Positions 36,593-44,456 of a stretch of DNA of 52,448 nucleotides are shown here, in pieces (position 1 is the first letter of the stretch; every line of letters starts with the position of its first letter). Both the position numbers and the translations under genes were made by a program. The DNA comes from Bacteroidales bacterium (GTDB taxonomy: Bacteria; Bacteroidota; Bacteroidia; Bacteroidales; UBA932): contig JAGDBO010000005.1 of the NCBI GenBank assembly GCA_017959005.1, positions 1 through 52,448 of the forward strand, written 5' to 3'. Below the pieces are notes generated by a model. It was not told the DNA's origin. It ran no database searches and saw only the letters and a program-made list of their open reading frames with translations.

Positions 36593-37240
36593 ATGATTAT
36601 AGCACTCTGTGGTTTTATGACCTGCGGCAAAACTCTTGCCGGAGAAGCCTTCTCAAAAGAGCAGGGCCTGCAGTTCATAGACCTGGATCAGTACATAGAG
36701 AAACAAGAGAAGATGACCGTTCTGGAAATTTTCCACACAAAAGGAGAATCCTACTTCAGAGCCCTGGAAATAAAGTGCTTACAAGAAATTATCGCTGAGC
36801 ATAAAGACATTGTTCTTTCAGTGGGTGGTGGCACCCCAATGAATCCTGAGTGCGCAAAGATGCTGAAAGAGAAGACCTTCTGCATCTACCTCCAATGTTC
36901 CCCGGCCATCCTCGGCGAGCGCCTCTCCTATCTCTACCACAACCGCCCCTCAGCCGTAGACCTCCTCGCCCAAGCCACCGCAGCAGCTGCAACTCCGCTC
37001 AAAGCAGACTCATCTGCCAATACTTCAGCAAAAGAACATTCTGCGGAACGATCTGAGAACAAGAAACTTACGAAGAAACAGAAAGAAGAACTCTTCACCT
37101 CCTGGGCCGCAGAACAACTCAAAACCAGAGAACCACTCTACAAGGCCTGCTCCCACGCCCAAATCAACACAGACAACTTCCACCTCCCCACCATCTGCTC
37201 CTCCCTCCGTTCCGTACTGAGAGAATCCTCAGTTGGTTAG
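36593..37240 (+). CDS. aroK: Shikimate kinase with an insertion in the lid region
   Basis: The 215-residue protein has Walker A GFMTCGKT, shikimate-binding Asp in FIDLDQYIE, the Arg of ESYFRALE, and the GGG motif LSVGGGTPMN. Between NRP (about 117-119) and the conserved Arg of KTREPLY (about 179), where typical enzymes have about 25 residues, there are about 60, including an Ala/Ser/Thr-rich stretch (LLAQATAAAATPLKADSS) and a Lys/Glu-rich part. Usual length is 165-180. It catalyses phosphorylation of shikimate in chorismate synthesis. Catalytic residues are intact, so the enzyme is probably active. Confidence 0.92.
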   Translation: MIIALCGFMTCGKTLAGEAFSKEQGLQFIDLDQYIEKQEKMTVLEIFHTKGESYFRALEIKCLQEIIAEHKDIVLSVGGGTPMNPECAKMLKEKTFCIYLQCSPAILGERLSYLYHNRPSAVDLLAQATAAAATPLKADSSANTSAKEHSAERSENKKLTKKQKEELFTSWAAEQLKTREPLYKACSHAQINTDNFHLPTICSSLRSVLRESSVG

Positions 37241-37269
37241 TATCACTCACCAACTTAATGAATACAAAT

Positions 37270-38142
37270 CTACTCCTGCTCGTAATAGTAGGAGTAATCT
37301 ATGCCCTTCATAAAGATCTCACGGTCATTTATTTTGTCTGTCATTGCTCCCTTGAGTAAGGCTCTTATATAAGTATCATCTATAGAACTTTTTCGCATAG
37401 CTTCCAGATACTCATTCTTGTCTATCTTGCTCCAATCTACACACAATTTAATGCACTTCTTAAATACCAAGTCCAGCCAGATGCGAGTTGAGCGACCGTT
37501 GCCCTCCATAAAAGGATGCGCCATGTTCATCTCTACATACTTACTTACAATCTCATCAAATGAAGTCTGTGGCATTGCCTCAATAAGTCTTAGGTTCTTC
37601 ATCAGATACTCGGCACGGCAGAAGATTGTTCCTCCCTTCCAAATTGTCTTTGTACGTATCTGCCCGGCAAAGTCATAGAGGCCTCCAAATAGGTAAGCGT
37701 GAATCTGTTGCAGACATTTTACGGTTCCGGGTTCCATACTGTCTAGTAATCCGCTCTCTATCAGGGTGTAGGCCTTCTTTTTACTCCGGCCGTCAATGCT
37801 GTTGTCACTGTAAGTGAACCAATCCAGGAATTTGCGGGCTCGGTTATTTGGATAATTTTCAGCCAGTGTCTGAACACACTTTGCATCCAATGCATCAGCA
37901 TAGCGCTGCTTACCATCTGGAGCTTGGAATTTGAAGTGGTTAGTGACACTAACCAGTTCAACTCCGTCTTTAGCCATTTTTCCCTTCAAGTATTTCCAAT
38001 AGTTACGGCACTTTTGGTAGTCATCCTCATTATTGACTGCCCTCACAATGTCTGTTGCAGAGAACCACCACTTATTGTGCTCCTCATCCCACACCGCCCG
38101 CACTTCGCGGTCGTTGAAAAATCGTATAGACTTCTTGCTCAT
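37270..38142 (-). CDS. BRO-N/Fic fusion protein (putative AMPylase)
   Basis: The 290-residue protein has an N-terminal BRO-N-like domain (about 1-110: IRFFNDREVRAVWDEEHNKWWFSATDI, then the KFQAPDGKQRYADALDA block). The Fic domain has HPFMEGNGRSTRIW (catalytic His 209) and AGQIRTKTIWKGGTIFCRAEYL. At the C-terminus SYYYE (284-288) fits the SxxxE part of the Fic inhibitory helix, though the usual following Gly or Asn is Gln. This is the layout of Fic proteins that regulate themselves from the C-terminus. Target unknown. No separate antitoxin gene is adjacent. It converges on aroK and follows recJ on the same strand after 3 bases. Confidence 0.87.
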   Translation of the reverse strand: MSKKSIRFFNDREVRAVWDEEHNKWWFSATDIVRAVNNEDDYQKCRNYWKYLKGKMAKDGVELVSVTNHFKFQAPDGKQRYADALDAKCVQTLAENYPNNRARKFLDWFTYSDNSIDGRSKKKAYTLIESGLLDSMEPGTVKCLQQIHAYLFGGLYDFAGQIRTKTIWKGGTIFCRAEYLMKNLRLIEAMPQTSFDEIVSKYVEMNMAHPFMEGNGRSTRIWLDLVFKKCIKLCVDWSKIDKNEYLEAMRKSSIDDTYIRALLKGAMTDKINDREIFMKGIDYSYYYEQE

Positions 38143-38145
38143 ATC

Positions 38146-39909
38146 TTACAGGGTGGTGTCTTTGCCCTCACGGATATCCTTAATTCTCAGCTGGATGTTG
38201 GCAATGCTGCTGCGGTAGAAGTTCTCTGCAATTGAGTAGCAGATATCTACAGGGTCACCGCCTGCAAGGTGATCAAAGTACTCGCTCATATTGAATGCAA
38301 TTGCACTGAGCGGACGGTAAGGTGCATCCTCCTGAATCAGTTCAAGTTTGAGGTGACCGCCTCTGCCTCCGTTGGCATTACCAACTATGCGGCCGTTACC
38401 GTTGTCGTAAACGCTGGTAGTCATAAAGACAGGAGACTGGTTGCCCGGTCCGAACGGCTGGAAGTTGTTCAGCAGACGGAAGAATTTTGGAGTAATCTGC
38501 TTGAACTCAAGGAATGCGTCTATGTTGATGATAGGAGTCAGAATCTCCTTTGTAATGTTCTTTGTTACAATCTCTTCAAACCTCTTACGGAAGGTCTCAA
38601 GGTTTTCCTCCTTAAGGGTGAGACCTGCAGCATAGGTGTGACCTCCAAAGTTCTCAAGAAGGTCTGCGCAACTCTCAATTGCATCGTAGAGGTCAAAACC
38701 TGCAATACTTCTGGCGGAGCCGGAGATGAATCCGTTGGCAGATTTTGTGAGGACAATGGTAGGACGGTAGAAGGCCTCAACAAGACGGCTTGCAACAATA
38801 CCCACAACTCCCTTGTGCCACTCAGGGTTGTAAACCACGGTAGAGTTTAAAGTGCTGAAGTTAGGGTGGTTACGAACTATCTCTATTGCCTGCTCTGTAA
38901 TGGCTCTATCTATGCTCTTGCGTTCGTTGTTGTGGTCGTTGATCTCCTTTCCAATCCTGGAGGCCTCTGCAATATCGTCAGAGGTAAGCAGATCCACGGC
39001 CATACGTCCGCTCTCCATTCTGCCGGCAGCATTGATTCTAGGACCAATCTTAAAGACTATATCGTCTATTGTAATCTTGTGTTTCTCAAGGCCTGAGAGC
39101 TTTATCATAGAGAGCAGTCCCTTTCTTGGAGCCTCGTTCAGACGCTTAAGTCCGTAGTAAGCAAGTACTCTGTTCTCTCCGGTAACGGAAACAAGGTCTG
39201 CCGCAATACTAACCGCAACAAGATCCAAAAGCGGCGTAATCTCCTCAAACGGAATGTTATATCTCTGGGTATATCCCTGTACCAACTTGAATCCTACACC
39301 GCAGCCTGAAAGGTCATCATACGGGTAATGGCAGTCTGTCCTCTTAGGGTCAAGCACTGCAACTGCAGGAGGAAGAACGTCTCCAGGGAGGTGGTGGTCA
39401 CAGATTATGAAATCTATGCCCTTATCCTTGGCGTACTTAACCGCCTCAGCCTCCTTAATTCCACAGTCCAAGGCAATTACAAGAGAGCATTTACGCTCCA
39501 GAGCCCAGTCAACTCCGTAGAATGAGATACCGTAACCCTCGTCATAACGGTCCGGTATGTAGTAGTCCAAATTAGGGGTAAGACGTCTTAAGAATGAGTA
39601 AACAAGTGAAACGGCGCTTGTTCCGTCCACATCGTAATCTCCGTATACCAGAATCTTTTCCCGCTCTGTTACAGCTTTGTGAAGTCTCTCAACCGCAACA
39701 TCCATATCCGTCATTAGGAACGGATCATGCAACATCTCAAGTGATGGATGGAAGAAACGGCGCACATCGTCTGAGTTCTTTATTCCTCTCTGCACCAACA
39801 GGTTAGCTAAGACCTCGTCAATACCTAACTCCTGCACCAGCTGTCTGGTGTAGATAGGATTTCCAGGCTCCCTTACAATCCACTGTTTCTCCTTAGTCTT
39901 AACTACCAT
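38146..39909 (-). CDS. recJ: Single-stranded-DNA-specific exonuclease RecJ
   Basis: The 587-residue protein has DHH-family motifs VYGDYDVDGTSAVSLVYSFLRR (motif I), ALDCGIKEAEAV (motif II), ICDHHLPGDVLPPAVAVLDPK (motif III DHH) and SGCGVGFKLVQ, and the DHHA1 block HKGVVGIVASRLVEAF with GHTYAAGLTLKEEN. It degrades 5'-ended single strands in recombination and mismatch repair. Length is typical. It diverges from lysS. Confidence 0.96.
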   Translation of the reverse strand: MVVKTKEKQWIVREPGNPIYTRQLVQELGIDEVLANLLVQRGIKNSDDVRRFFHPSLEMLHDPFLMTDMDVAVERLHKAVTEREKILVYGDYDVDGTSAVSLVYSFLRRLTPNLDYYIPDRYDEGYGISFYGVDWALERKCSLVIALDCGIKEAEAVKYAKDKGIDFIICDHHLPGDVLPPAVAVLDPKRTDCHYPYDDLSGCGVGFKLVQGYTQRYNIPFEEITPLLDLVAVSIAADLVSVTGENRVLAYYGLKRLNEAPRKGLLSMIKLSGLEKHKITIDDIVFKIGPRINAAGRMESGRMAVDLLTSDDIAEASRIGKEINDHNNERKSIDRAITEQAIEIVRNHPNFSTLNSTVVYNPEWHKGVVGIVASRLVEAFYRPTIVLTKSANGFISGSARSIAGFDLYDAIESCADLLENFGGHTYAAGLTLKEENLETFRKRFEEIVTKNITKEILTPIINIDAFLEFKQITPKFFRLLNNFQPFGPGNQSPVFMTTSVYDNGNGRIVGNANGGRGGHLKLELIQEDAPYRPLSAIAFNMSEYFDHLAGGDPVDICYSIAENFYRSSIANIQLRIKDIREGKDTTL

Positions 39910-39973
39910 ATCCGTTAAATTGCACTTCCACCAATAGGCAAAAGTAATTAATTATTATCTGATAAAAAAATGT

Positions 39974-39981
39974 TACCTTTG
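39974..39981 (+). promoter_or_regulatory. Promoter -7 element for lysS
   Basis: TACCTTTG matches TAnnTTTG exactly and is followed by GCCGTTAA, giving a leader of about 15-20 bases to the ATG at 40001. The region at the -33 distance is A/T-rich without a clear TTTG. Confidence 0.45.
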
Positions 39982-40000
39982 GCCGTTAATTTAATTTTCA

Positions 40001-41533
40001 ATGGAACAGAATCTTAACGAACAGGAACAAATAAGAAGACAGTCTCTTCAGCTGATACGAGACTTGGGTATAAATCCTTATCCGGCAGAGGAATATCCTA
40101 TTACAGCCACTTCCAAGGAGATATTGGAGGCTTTCAACCCGGAGGCTGCGGAGGATGACCCTTCACAGCAGAAGTTTAAGGAGATATCCTTTGCAGGACG
40201 TCTTATGAGCCGCCGAATTATGGGTGCCGCCTCATTTATAGAGCTCCAGGATGCAGAGGGCAGAATCCAGGCCTACGTAAAGAGAGACGAGGTTTGCCCG
40301 GGAGAGGACAAGACGCTCTATAACACTGTCTTTAAGAAACTTCTGGACATTGGAGATATCATTGGAATTAAGGGATACGCCTTCGTAACCCAGACAGGTC
40401 AGAAGTCCATCCACGTTAAGGAGCTTAAGGTTTTAAGCAAGTCCCTAAGAGTGCTCCCTATCGTTAAGGAGAAGGACGGAGAGGTATATGACGCCTTTGC
40501 AGATCCTGAGATGCGCTACCGCCAGAGATATGTGGATCTCATTGTAAATCCGGACGTTAGAAAGGTATTTGAGAAGCGTACCACAATATACAACACCATG
40601 CGTGAGTTCTTCAACTCCCACGGTTATCTTGAGGTTGAAACCCCTATCCTTCAGCCTATTCCTGGAGGAGCCAACGCACGTCCGTTCGTAACTCACCACA
40701 ACGTTCTGGATATGGATCTCTATCTGCGTATTGCAGACGAGCTCTACCTCAAGCGCCTTATAGTTGGCGGATTCCCAGGTGTTTATGAATTCTCAAAGAA
40801 CTTCCGTAACGAGGGTATGGACCGCACTCACAACCCTGAGTTCACAGCAATGGAAATCTACGTAGCCTACAAGGATTACTACTGGATGATGAACTTTACG
40901 GAGCAGATGCTGGAGAAGATCTGCGTTGCGGTTAACGGAACCACCAAGGTAAAGATTGGAGAGAACGAGGTAGATTTCAAGGGACCATACAAGAGACTCC
41001 CTATGCTTGAGGCAATTAAGCAGTACGCCGGAGTGGATATCACCGGAATGAATGAGGATCAGCTCAGAGAGACCTGCAAGAAGCTCAACGTTCCAATTCA
41101 GCCAAGCTTTGGAGAGGGCAAACTCATAGATGCAATCTTTGGAGAATTCGTTGAGGATAAGCTCATTCAGCCAACCTTCATCATAGATTATCCTGTTTCA
41201 CTCTCCCCGCTTACCAAGAGAAAGAGAGACAACAACAACCTGGTTGAGAGGTTTGAACTCTTTGTTTGCGGCAAGGAACTGGCAAACGCATACAGCGAGC
41301 TCAATGACCCTATAGATCAGCTAGATAGGTTCCAGGACCAGTTGCGTCTGAAGAACGGCGGAGATGACGAGGCAATGTATATAGACTATGACTTCATCCG
41401 CTCACTGGAGTACGGAATGCCGCCAACCAGCGGAATGGGAATTGGAATGGACCGCCTCACAATGTTCATGACTAACCAGGTCTCCATTCAGGATGTCCTC
41501 TTCTTCCCTCAGATGAAAAAGGAGCAATACTAG
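40001..41533 (+). CDS. lysS: Lysyl-tRNA synthetase, class II
   Basis: The 510-residue protein has an N-terminal OB-fold ([23 protein letters not shown]), class II motif 1 ([29 protein letters not shown]), motif 2 ([26 protein letters not shown]) and motif 3 ([19 protein letters not shown]). It charges tRNA-Lys. Length is about normal (500). Motif 2 residues for ATP binding are present. First gene of the lysS-trmH-like-aroE cluster. Confidence 0.97.
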   Translation: MEQNLNEQEQIRRQSLQLIRDLGINPYPAEEYPITATSKEILEAFNPEAAEDDPSQQKFKEISFAGRLMSRRIMGAASFIELQDAEGRIQAYVKRDEVCPGEDKTLYNTVFKKLLDIGDIIGIKGYAFVTQTGQKSIHVKELKVLSKSLRVLPIVKEKDGEVYDAFADPEMRYRQRYVDLIVNPDVRKVFEKRTTIYNTMREFFNSHGYLEVETPILQPIPGGANARPFVTHHNVLDMDLYLRIADELYLKRLIVGGFPGVYEFSKNFRNEGMDRTHNPEFTAMEIYVAYKDYYWMMNFTEQMLEKICVAVNGTTKVKIGENEVDFKGPYKRLPMLEAIKQYAGVDITGMNEDQLRETCKKLNVPIQPSFGEGKLIDAIFGEFVEDKLIQPTFIIDYPVSLSPLTKRKRDNNNLVERFELFVCGKELANAYSELNDPIDQLDRFQDQLRLKNGGDDEAMYIDYDFIRSLEYGMPPTSGMGIGMDRLTMFMTNQVSIQDVLFFPQMKKEQY

Positions 41534-41546
41534 TATCTCCCGATAG

Positions 41547-42614
41547 ATGAACGCTTTACTACAGAACGCAACCCCTATCACCTCACTTCAGAACCCCAAG
41601 GTGAAAGAGGCCGTTTTGCTGCAGGAAAAGGCCCGTGAAAGGGAAAAGCGCTCACTCTTTGTTGCTGAGGGAGTTAGGGAAATCACCGCTGCAATCACAT
41701 CCGGCTTTGAAGTGGAATCTCTCTTTTTCTGCCCGGATATTATTACAGACTTTCCTTTCCCGATAGATTCCCGCACACGCCTCTTTTCTCTCCCTTCCAA
41801 CGTCTATGCTAAGATTGCCTACCGCTCAACTACAGAGGGCGTTACAGCAATTGTCAAATCCAAGCACCTCACGCTTGAAGACCTTACCCCACTGCTTTAT
41901 CCTAACTCCGCCTCCAACAATAATGCAACAACTGGCAGAGCATCATCCAACAGTAAATCCACAGCAGACAGGACATCATATAATAAGAAAATATCAACAG
42001 AGAATTCAACAATTGTTGCATCACAAAAATGCAATAATCCATTGATTATCATTGCAGAGGCAGTAGAGAAACCTGGCAACCTGGGAGCAATACTCCGTAC
42101 AGCAGACGCCGTTGGAGCAACCGCTGTTCTCTTCTGCAACCCAAAGACAGACCTCTACAACCCCAACCTCATACGTGCATCACTTGGCGGAGTCTTCACC
42201 CAAAAGATTGTCTGCTGCAAAACAGAGGATGCCATCAAATGGCTCAAAGCCAACAAAATAAAAATCTACAGCGCACAACTCCAAGACTCCGTTCCATACT
42301 ACGGCACAGATATGACCCTTCCGTGCGCCATAGCCCTGGGAAGTGAAGCAGATGGAATCTCCACCGAGTTCCGCATTGCCTCAGATAAAAAGATAATGAT
42401 TCCAATGCTGGGAAAACTGGACTCCCTCAACGTCTCAGTCTCCGCCTCCATCCTCTGCTATGAAGCCCTAAGACAGCGAGTTGCAAAAGCACAGAAGGTT
42501 GCTCAACCACAGAAGGTTGCACAAGCACAGAAGAATCAGAAAGCGCAGAAGATTCAGGAAGTGCAGAAGATTCAGGAAGTGCAGAAATTGCAGAAGATTC
42601 AGAAATCAAAGTAA
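41547..42614 (+). CDS. SpoU/TrmH-family RNA 2'-O-methyltransferase with low-complexity insert and tail
   Basis: The 355-residue protein has an N-terminal substrate-binding domain (LFVAEGVREITAAI) and a SPOUT methyltransferase domain with IIIAEAVEKPGNLGAILRTADAVGATAV, IRASLGGVF, AIALGSEADGIS and MIPMLGKLDSLNVSVSASILCYE. Between the two domains is an Asn/Ser/Thr-rich insert of about 45 residues (about 117-163). The C-terminus carries an extra Gln/Lys/Val repeat (QKVAQPQKVAQAQK, then QKIQEV copies) of about 40 residues (42487-42614). Family enzymes are about 250-275 residues, so both regions are additions. Modification target (23S rRNA or tRNA) not fixed. 13 bases after lysS, 12 before aroE. Confidence 0.88.
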   Translation: MNALLQNATPITSLQNPKVKEAVLLQEKAREREKRSLFVAEGVREITAAITSGFEVESLFFCPDIITDFPFPIDSRTRLFSLPSNVYAKIAYRSTTEGVTAIVKSKHLTLEDLTPLLYPNSASNNNATTGRASSNSKSTADRTSYNKKISTENSTIVASQKCNNPLIIIAEAVEKPGNLGAILRTADAVGATAVLFCNPKTDLYNPNLIRASLGGVFTQKIVCCKTEDAIKWLKANKIKIYSAQLQDSVPYYGTDMTLPCAIALGSEADGISTEFRIASDKKIMIPMLGKLDSLNVSVSASILCYEALRQRVAKAQKVAQPQKVAQAQKNQKAQKIQEVQKIQEVQKLQKIQKSK

Positions 42615-42626
42615 AAAGGGTCTCTG

Positions 42627-43817
42627 ATGAAAAAGTTTGCACTCATAGGAAATCCCATCCAACATTCACTTAGCCCGGCCCTCTTCTACGCCGCCTATCC
42701 ACAGACGTCAAGCCCCATTTCCCCAAACTCCTCAGTCTCAGATCCTTCTAGCTCAAACACATCTATCTCAGATACATCTACCTCAAGCACATCTAGCTCA
42801 AGCACATCTAGCTCAAGCACATCTAGCTCAAGCACATCTATCTCAGATACATCTGCCTCAAGCACATCTATCTCAGATACATCTGCCTCAAGCACATCTA
42901 TCTCTGAAAGATCTGCATCTGAGTTTGCAGAACAAATGTCATATGAGTTGGTACAGGAAGAGAGTATTGAGGAGTCCATGAAGCGCTTAAAACAAGGCGG
43001 TTACAACGGTTGCAACGTAACGGCTCCGTTCAAAGAGGATGCAATGTGCTACGTCACAGACCCGAGCACCGTCTGCAAAGCACTGCAAGCCACAAACTTG
43101 CTGCTCTTCAAAGAGGATCACACCTACGCCTTCAACACAGATTATCTGGCAGTCCGCCGCCTGCTCCAAGAAAATCAAAAGTGTGATACTAAGCACCACC
43201 TTGCACACCCTACTGAAACTCTCTCTGAAAGTGAGTGTTCCCAGTGTCCGGAAAACTGGGACACCGGGAACACCGTGCTGGTTATTGGGTGCGGCGGAGC
43301 GGGAAAAGCTGCAGCACTAGCAGCAAAGGATGAAGGGTTCAACACTCTCATAACCAACAGAACGGAAGAGAAGGCCGCGGCCTTTGCAAAGTCTATAGAC
43401 ATAAAGGCTATCTCCCAAAAAGAGGCTCACTCCTTTCTCTCTTCACTCATTGACCCTCAGTCAAATCACTCATGCAACTCTAATCCAGAGACCAACAGTT
43501 GCAGCACTAAGACAGAGACCAACAGTTGCAGCACTAAGACAGAAACCAACAGTTGCAGCACTAAGACAGAAACCAACAGTTGCAGCAACAGGCTTCTTGT
43601 CATTTACACTCTGCCTCAAAAAGATGAGCTTCTTTACCCATTGCTTTTGAATCTGAGCACCAGGCTAATTGGCTTAATTGAAGCAAATTACAAGAATCCA
43701 TGCCTCAACCCAACAAGCGGACGCAAGTGGCTGCTTTATCAAGCCGTAGAGAGCTTCCGTCTAATGACCGGCATGGAGCCTTCTCTTGCCTCCATGAAGG
43801 AAGTTATCACTCTTTAG
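42627..43817 (+). CDS. aroE: Shikimate dehydrogenase with three in-frame insertions
   Basis: The 396-residue protein is much longer than the usual 245-290. Conserved parts are intact: IGNPIQHSLSPALF (shikimate site), CNVTAPFKED with the catalytic Lys (about residues 128-137), FNTDYLAVRRLL, the NADP loop VLVIGCGGAGKAA (about 217-229), the NRT block and EANYKNPCL. Three insertions lie between them: a Ser/Thr repeat (about 27-98), the peptide of a palindromic repeat (CSQCPENWDTGN, about 204-215), and a 9-residue repeat ETNSCSTKT (about 288-320). All lie between secondary-structure blocks. Reduces 3-dehydroshikimate; AroK is elsewhere in the window. Confidence 0.9.
   Translation: MKKFALIGNPIQHSLSPALFYAAYPQTSSPISPNSSVSDPSSSNTSISDTSTSSTSSSSTSSSSTSSSSTSISDTSASSTSISDTSASSTSISERSASEFAEQMSYELVQEESIEESMKRLKQGGYNGCNVTAPFKEDAMCYVTDPSTVCKALQATNLLLFKEDHTYAFNTDYLAVRRLLQENQKCDTKHHLAHPTETLSESECSQCPENWDTGNTVLVIGCGGAGKAAALAAKDEGFNTLITNRTEEKAAAFAKSIDIKAISQKEAHSFLSSLIDPQSNHSCNSNPETNSCSTKTETNSCSTKTETNSCSTKTETNSCSNRLLVIYTLPQKDELLYPLLLNLSTRLIGLIEANYKNPCLNPTSGRKWLLYQAVESFRLMTGMEPSLASMKEVITL
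42759..42905 (+). repeat. Ser/Thr-coding tandem repeat inside aroE
   Basis: Three near-perfect 15-bp units (ACATCTAGCTCAAGC) are followed by about two and a half 30-bp units alternating ACATCTATCTCAGAT and ACATCTGCCTCAAGC. All units are multiples of three bases, so the frame is preserved. The translated repeat is STSSS and SISDTSASST. Confidence 0.85.
43235..43273. repeat. Palindromic repeat element inserted in frame in aroE
   Basis: The left arm GTGTTCCCAGTGTCC pairs with the right arm GGGACACCGGGAACAC (one G-T pair) around GGAAAACT. It is closely related to the hairpins at 148-185 and 201-235: the sequences TTCCC, GTGTCCGGAAAAC and GGGACAC are shared. The 39-base element keeps the aroE frame, and no stop codon occurs in any of its six frames. 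It lies just before the NADP-binding loop. Confidence 0.85.
43488..43586 (+). repeat. 27-bp tandem repeat inside aroE
   Basis: Three full 27-base units and an 18-base partial unit encode ETNSCSTKT copies. Units start at 43488, 43515, 43542 and 43569. Units differ by one or two bases (GAG or GAA), so expansion looks recent. It is a candidate for length variation between strains. Confidence 0.9.
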
Positions 43818-43856
43818 AGAGCATTGCAAAATGCTTTGAATATTCGTAAATCTTTT

Positions 43857-43888
43857 CTTGCAGTTTTCCGTTTTTCTGAATAATTTTA
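43857..43888 (+). promoter_or_regulatory. Probable ssb promoter
   Basis: CTTG at 43857-43860 (-33 position) and TAATTTTA at 43881-43888 (one mismatch to TAnnTTTG) are 20 bases apart. The ATG follows at 43908. A small inverted repeat, AGCATT with AATGCT at about 43820-43834, just after the aroE stop could be an attenuator or terminator hairpin, but has no clear T-tract. Confidence 0.35.
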
Positions 43889-43907
43889 CGCGTTAAAATT
43901 TTGAATT

Positions 43908-44417
43908 ATGTCTTTCAATAAAGTATTCATTTTAGGAAACGCGGGGAGAGATCCGGAGGTAAGACACCTCGAGGGCGGAGCGGCAGTTGCAAATTTCACG
44001 GTAGCAACTTCAGAGGTATTCAGAGACCGCAACGGCAACAGACAAGAGAGAACCGAGTGGCATAACATCGTATGCTGGAGGCAGTTGGCAGAGTTTGCTG
44101 AAAAGTATGTAAAGAAGGGAACTCAAGTATTCATTGAGGGTAAGATTCGTACAAGAGATTACACAGATCAGAGCGGACAGAAGAGATACGTTACTGAGAT
44201 TTTTGCAGACAATCTTCAGCTCGTTGGAAGAAAGTCAGACAATCCTGCAAACAGCGCAGGCGGATACCAGGCACCGGCTCAGGACGGTTATCAGGCTCCG
44301 GCGCAACCAACTCAGGTTCAGAGGCCTCAGCCTGCTGTACCTCAGGCGCAGGAGACCGCAGACTTCCCTTCAATGGATGACTTCAATGATACGGATGCAA
44401 ATGATCTTCCGTTCTAA
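43908..44417 (+). CDS. ssb: Single-stranded DNA-binding protein
   Basis: The 169-residue protein has an OB-fold over about residues 1-110 (MSFNKVFILGNAGRDPEVRHLEGGAAVANFTVATSE, TEWHNIVCWRQLAEFAEKYVKKGTQVFIEGK), a Gln/Ala/Pro-rich linker (GGYQAPAQDGYQAPAQPTQVQ), and the acidic tail ending NDLPF that recruits repair and replication proteins. Length is in the normal range. 39 bases precede purA. Confidence 0.96.
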   Translation: MSFNKVFILGNAGRDPEVRHLEGGAAVANFTVATSEVFRDRNGNRQERTEWHNIVCWRQLAEFAEKYVKKGTQVFIEGKIRTRDYTDQSGQKRYVTEIFADNLQLVGRKSDNPANSAGGYQAPAQDGYQAPAQPTQVQRPQPAVPQAQETADFPSMDDFNDTDANDLPF

Positions 44418-44456
44418 TCTGCCTCTTATAATCGGATATATATTAATTAGCATACT

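Noticed and set aside
42695-42979. Minus-strand frame with regular Leu/Glu/Val/Asp repeats
   Set aside because: It is the complement of the Ser/Thr repeat in aroE; it reads through only because the repeat is a multiple of three.
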